Below, piece after piece: positions 61,560-64,000 of a stretch of 64,000 bases of DNA. A program made the translations under genes and the position numbers. The stretch lies in assembly GCA_010093485.1 (NCBI GenBank), contig MU001505.1:1267375-1331374 (forward strand). The letters run 5' to 3'. Each line of letters starts with the position of its first letter. The stretch's first letter is position 1. The DNA is from Karstenula rhodostoma CBS 690.94. Lineage: Eukaryota > Ascomycota > Dothideomycetes > Pleosporales > Didymosphaeriaceae. The notes beneath the pieces are model-generated. The model was not told where the DNA came from. It ran no database searches and saw only the letters and a program-made list of their open reading frames with translations.

Positions 61560-64000
61560 AGTTTAATTAGAAATAGTAAATAGAATATTTTTTAAAAGGT
61601 ATAGTAAAGGCTAGTTATATTTTAAAATACTACTATTACTAGTAGGTATTAAAGGATTTAAAAGCTAATATAGTTTTACTATAATAAATATAAAAAGTCT
61701 AGAAACTATTATAGACTATAATTAGTTATTAAAGAATAATCTAAATATTAACTAGAAAAGTTAAATAATATATAACTAAAGATTAATATTATAGATTACT
61801 AGTATAAGGTATTTATAAAAAGTAAAGCTAAAGATTCTAGATATTTTAACTAAGTAGGCTATATAATAATAGACTAAAAAGATCTTAGTTACTAAAATTA
61901 CTAGAATTCTAAAAAAAATTTTAAAATAAGTATAAATTATTTAAGTATAATATTTAAACCTTTAGATTATAAAGAAACTATTAATAATTCTACTAGAATA
62001 TAAAAAGTATATAGAACTCTTTAAAGAAATTAAAAAAAAAAACTACTAAATTACTAGAAATAAAATTATAAAATACTTCTAAAAGAGAGTATAAAACTAT
62101 AACTAGAATAACTAAAACTAATATTAGTAGATTAGAAAAAAAAAGTATAAGAGTACTTATAAAAGAATCTAGAATAAAAGTATATCTAGAAAAGTTATAA
62201 TTTTATAGTCTTTCTAATCCTATAGATATCTAAAAAGAATAGTAAGCTATAACTCTATATAAATTATAAATAGTTAAATAATTCTATAATTAAAAATTAG
62301 TATTTATTACCCTTAATTATAGAGTTTATAAATTAACTTTAAGGAGCTAAGTAGTTTATAAAATTTAATATATATAATAGATATTACTATATATAAATAG
62401 CTAAAGGATATAAATAGAAAATAGTATTTAGAACTAAGTATAATCTCTATAAATACTAGATTATACTATTTAAATTAATAAATACCCCTATAATATTTTA
62501 GATAATTATTAATAAAGTACTATATAAATACTTAAATATATTTTATATAGTATATTTTAATAATATACTTATTTACTTTATAAGAATACTAGAGAAATAT
62601 ATAAGATATATAAAAAAAGTATTTAAGAAAATAAAAAAATATTAATTACTTTTCTATTTAGATAAGTATAAATTCTATATTACTAAAATAGAATATCTAG
62701 AATTTATTATTTTAAAGAAAGGTATATTAATAAATATAAAGAAGATTACTATTATATAAAAATAACTAATTCTTAAGTTAGTAAAAAATATTTAGTTTTT
62801 TCTAAAGTTTACTAATTTCTATTAGAAGTTTATAAAGGACTATTTTAAAACTACTATACTACTAATAGATTTTATAAAAAAGAGTAATAATAAAGTTATA
62901 TAGCTAATTTAAAGAAAGCTATTAGAGGTATTTAGGAAATTATAGGTAATATTTCTAATAGTTCTACTTCTATAAATATTTAATCTATAAAAACTAGTAA
63001 GAGTTAAAATAAATATATTTAACTATATATTAGAAGTAATTTTCTAATAACTAAATAAAAATAGAAAATAGAGACTAGTATTTTACTATTTATAAAAGTT
63101 TTTAAAAGTAGAACTTAATTATAATATTTATAATAAGAAATTACTAGTAATAGTAGATACTTTTAAATAATAGAAAGTATAATTTATAAAAACCTATTTT
63201 AAAATAGAAATATAAATAGACTACTAGAACTTTACTAACTTTATATTAACTAAAAAGTTTAATTAATAATAAGTATAATAAATAGAATTTCTAGTAAATT
63301 TTAATTTTATAATTTACTATTAATCTAGAACTCTTAATAGTAGAGTAGATATCTTAAGTAAATAATTAAACTTAATTAAGGATAAAGTTAAGCTATATAA
63401 TATAGTATTATATAAACGCGAAAATAGTATACTTAAGTATAATTAACTAAAAATTAAAGTATAAATAGTTAGCCTAAGATATATAAAACTAGAAGTATAA
63501 GACTTCTAGAGCTATTAAAAACTTAATTAAGACTAGAAAGAAGAATATAATTTCTTTAAATATAGTTTTAATAAAACTAAATAAGAGTACTAATAATAGA
63601 TTATTATTAATAATAGATATATATCTATTCTAATTAAAAGACTATATAAATTAAGAGAATAAGAATATCTAAATATTAAAAAAATAATATATTATATTAT
63701 AAATAAATATACTATCCTTAAGTTTAAATAGTTAGTAATATAGGAAATAAGTAACTATTTAGCTTACCTTAAAAATAAGTTTAAGAAATATAAGCCTTAT
63801 AAATTTCTATAACTACTACCTATAGTAAAGTATAATAATAAATTTTATTATAAAATTTCTAAAATTACTATAGCTAGGAATAAAGTATATATATAATATT
63901 ATTATAGTAATAGTATATAGACTTATAAAAATAACTAAGTTTAGGTCTATAAAAAAGTTTATAATAGTAAAGAAACTAGTCTATAAAGTAAATAATATAT
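61560..64000 (+). mobile_element. Ty3/gypsy pol relic, runs off the window
   Basis: RIP-degraded gypsy polyprotein on the + strand. A connection region at about 61,560-62,200 leads into reverse transcriptase, about 62,250-62,760: the catalytic YLDD motif is read as YFNN (62553-62564), followed by ILIYF, an HVKKVLKKL-type helix, KCEF-type segment and IEYLEFII. RNase H follows at about 62,940-63,330 (FYYL-x-KFLKVELNY-x-IY-x-KELLVIVD). A long tether leads to an integrase start (about 63,480-64,000) with the KYKPYKFLQLLPI segment, where elements have HKPYGLLQPLP. Stops appear at Gln, Trp and Arg positions and Asp has changed to Asn. The 3' end and LTR lie beyond the window; the 5' LTR was not found. 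Confidence 0.75.

Larger units (their letters stand above)
33150..64000. repeat. Extremely AT-rich, RIP-degraded transposon block
   Basis: From about 33,150 to the end of the window the sequence changes abruptly to TA-dominated DNA with few C, G and almost no CpG. No open frame of useful length exists on either strand. Where retrotransposon proteins can still be followed, their stops sit at former Gln, Trp and Arg codons, the signature of C-to-T and G-to-A change on both strands (RIP). Parts I could not assign to a named element (for example 39.9-43.2, 51.5-56.0 and 57.1-59.4 kb) are presumably older, more mutated copies. Whether the block is pericentromeric, subtelomeric or an internal isochore cannot be told. 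Confidence 0.9.

Noticed and set aside
33150..64000. AT-rich block as inserted mitochondrial DNA
   Set aside because: Mitochondrial genes would give long recognisable frames (cox, nad, rRNA). Instead the readable frames are retrotransposon proteins with RIP-type stops.
33150..64000. Centromere or subtelomere
   Set aside because: Composition would allow it, but there is no telomere repeat or other independent evidence. CENP-A mapping would be needed.

Overview
The window is nuclear DNA of a filamentous ascomycete, most likely a dothideomycete. Genes are intron-rich, with introns of 45-100 bp and GT..AG borders. They encode fungal-specific families (DUF7918, Med5, STS1/Cut8, Fungal_trans_2-like). 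The right half shows the hallmark of repeat-induced point mutation (RIP). The order is inferred; no marker here fixes the genus.

Positions 1 to about 33,150 are a normal gene compartment. In order it holds: a 5'-partial aldo/keto reductase (-); a stretch rich in period-5 microsatellites; a conserved fungal protein of unknown function (+); Mediator subunit Med5 (+, 7 exons); a short-chain dehydrogenase with a GC-AG intron (+); mitochondrial malonyl-CoA:ACP transacylase (-); three tandem DUF7918 genes (-), one intact and two with apparent frameshifts; the nuclear proteasome tether STS1/Cut8 (-); a small cysteine-rich secreted protein (-); the exosome helicase Mtr4 (-), divergent from cytochrome c oxidase subunit VIIc/Cox8 (+); and Elongator subunit Elp1/IKI3 (+, 8 exons). 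Towards the right edge come a sulfotransferase-like pseudogene with RIP-type mutations (+), an intact second SDR (-), a fungal transcription-factor-like protein without a visible DNA-binding domain (+), and a truncated gene remnant (-) abutting the AT-rich block.

Positions about 33,150 to 64,000 are an extremely AT-rich block with no intact gene. It is built from transposons destroyed by C-to-T/G-to-A mutation. I can still recognise several parts. There is a complete Ty1/copia LTR retrotransposon at 45,666-51,512 with two 286-bp LTRs and a 5-bp target duplication. There is a Ty3/gypsy gag relic (about 43,285-43,990). There is a Ty3/gypsy pol relic (about 61,560 to the window end) with reverse transcriptase, RNase H and integrase start. 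There is a poly-A retroposon of 293 bp with a 9-bp target duplication (44,522-44,814) and an older copy at about 35,712-35,870. A 1.3-kb repeat lies in tandem (about 37,284-39,925), and fragments related to part of it recur at 47.7-48.0, 56.1 and 57.0 kb. Two short tracts inside the block have escaped most mutation and look like later insertions.

The genes do not form a pathway cluster. Most are housekeeping (transcription, RNA decay, tRNA modification, respiration, mitochondrial fatty-acid synthesis). I saw no convincing novel defence or metabolic system. The most interesting material is the structure of the AT-rich block, its sharp edge, and the decaying accessory genes (DUF7918 trio, sulfotransferase-like pseudogene, boundary remnant). 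Intron positions were read by eye from splice consensus plus protein-family continuity, so single boundaries may be wrong.
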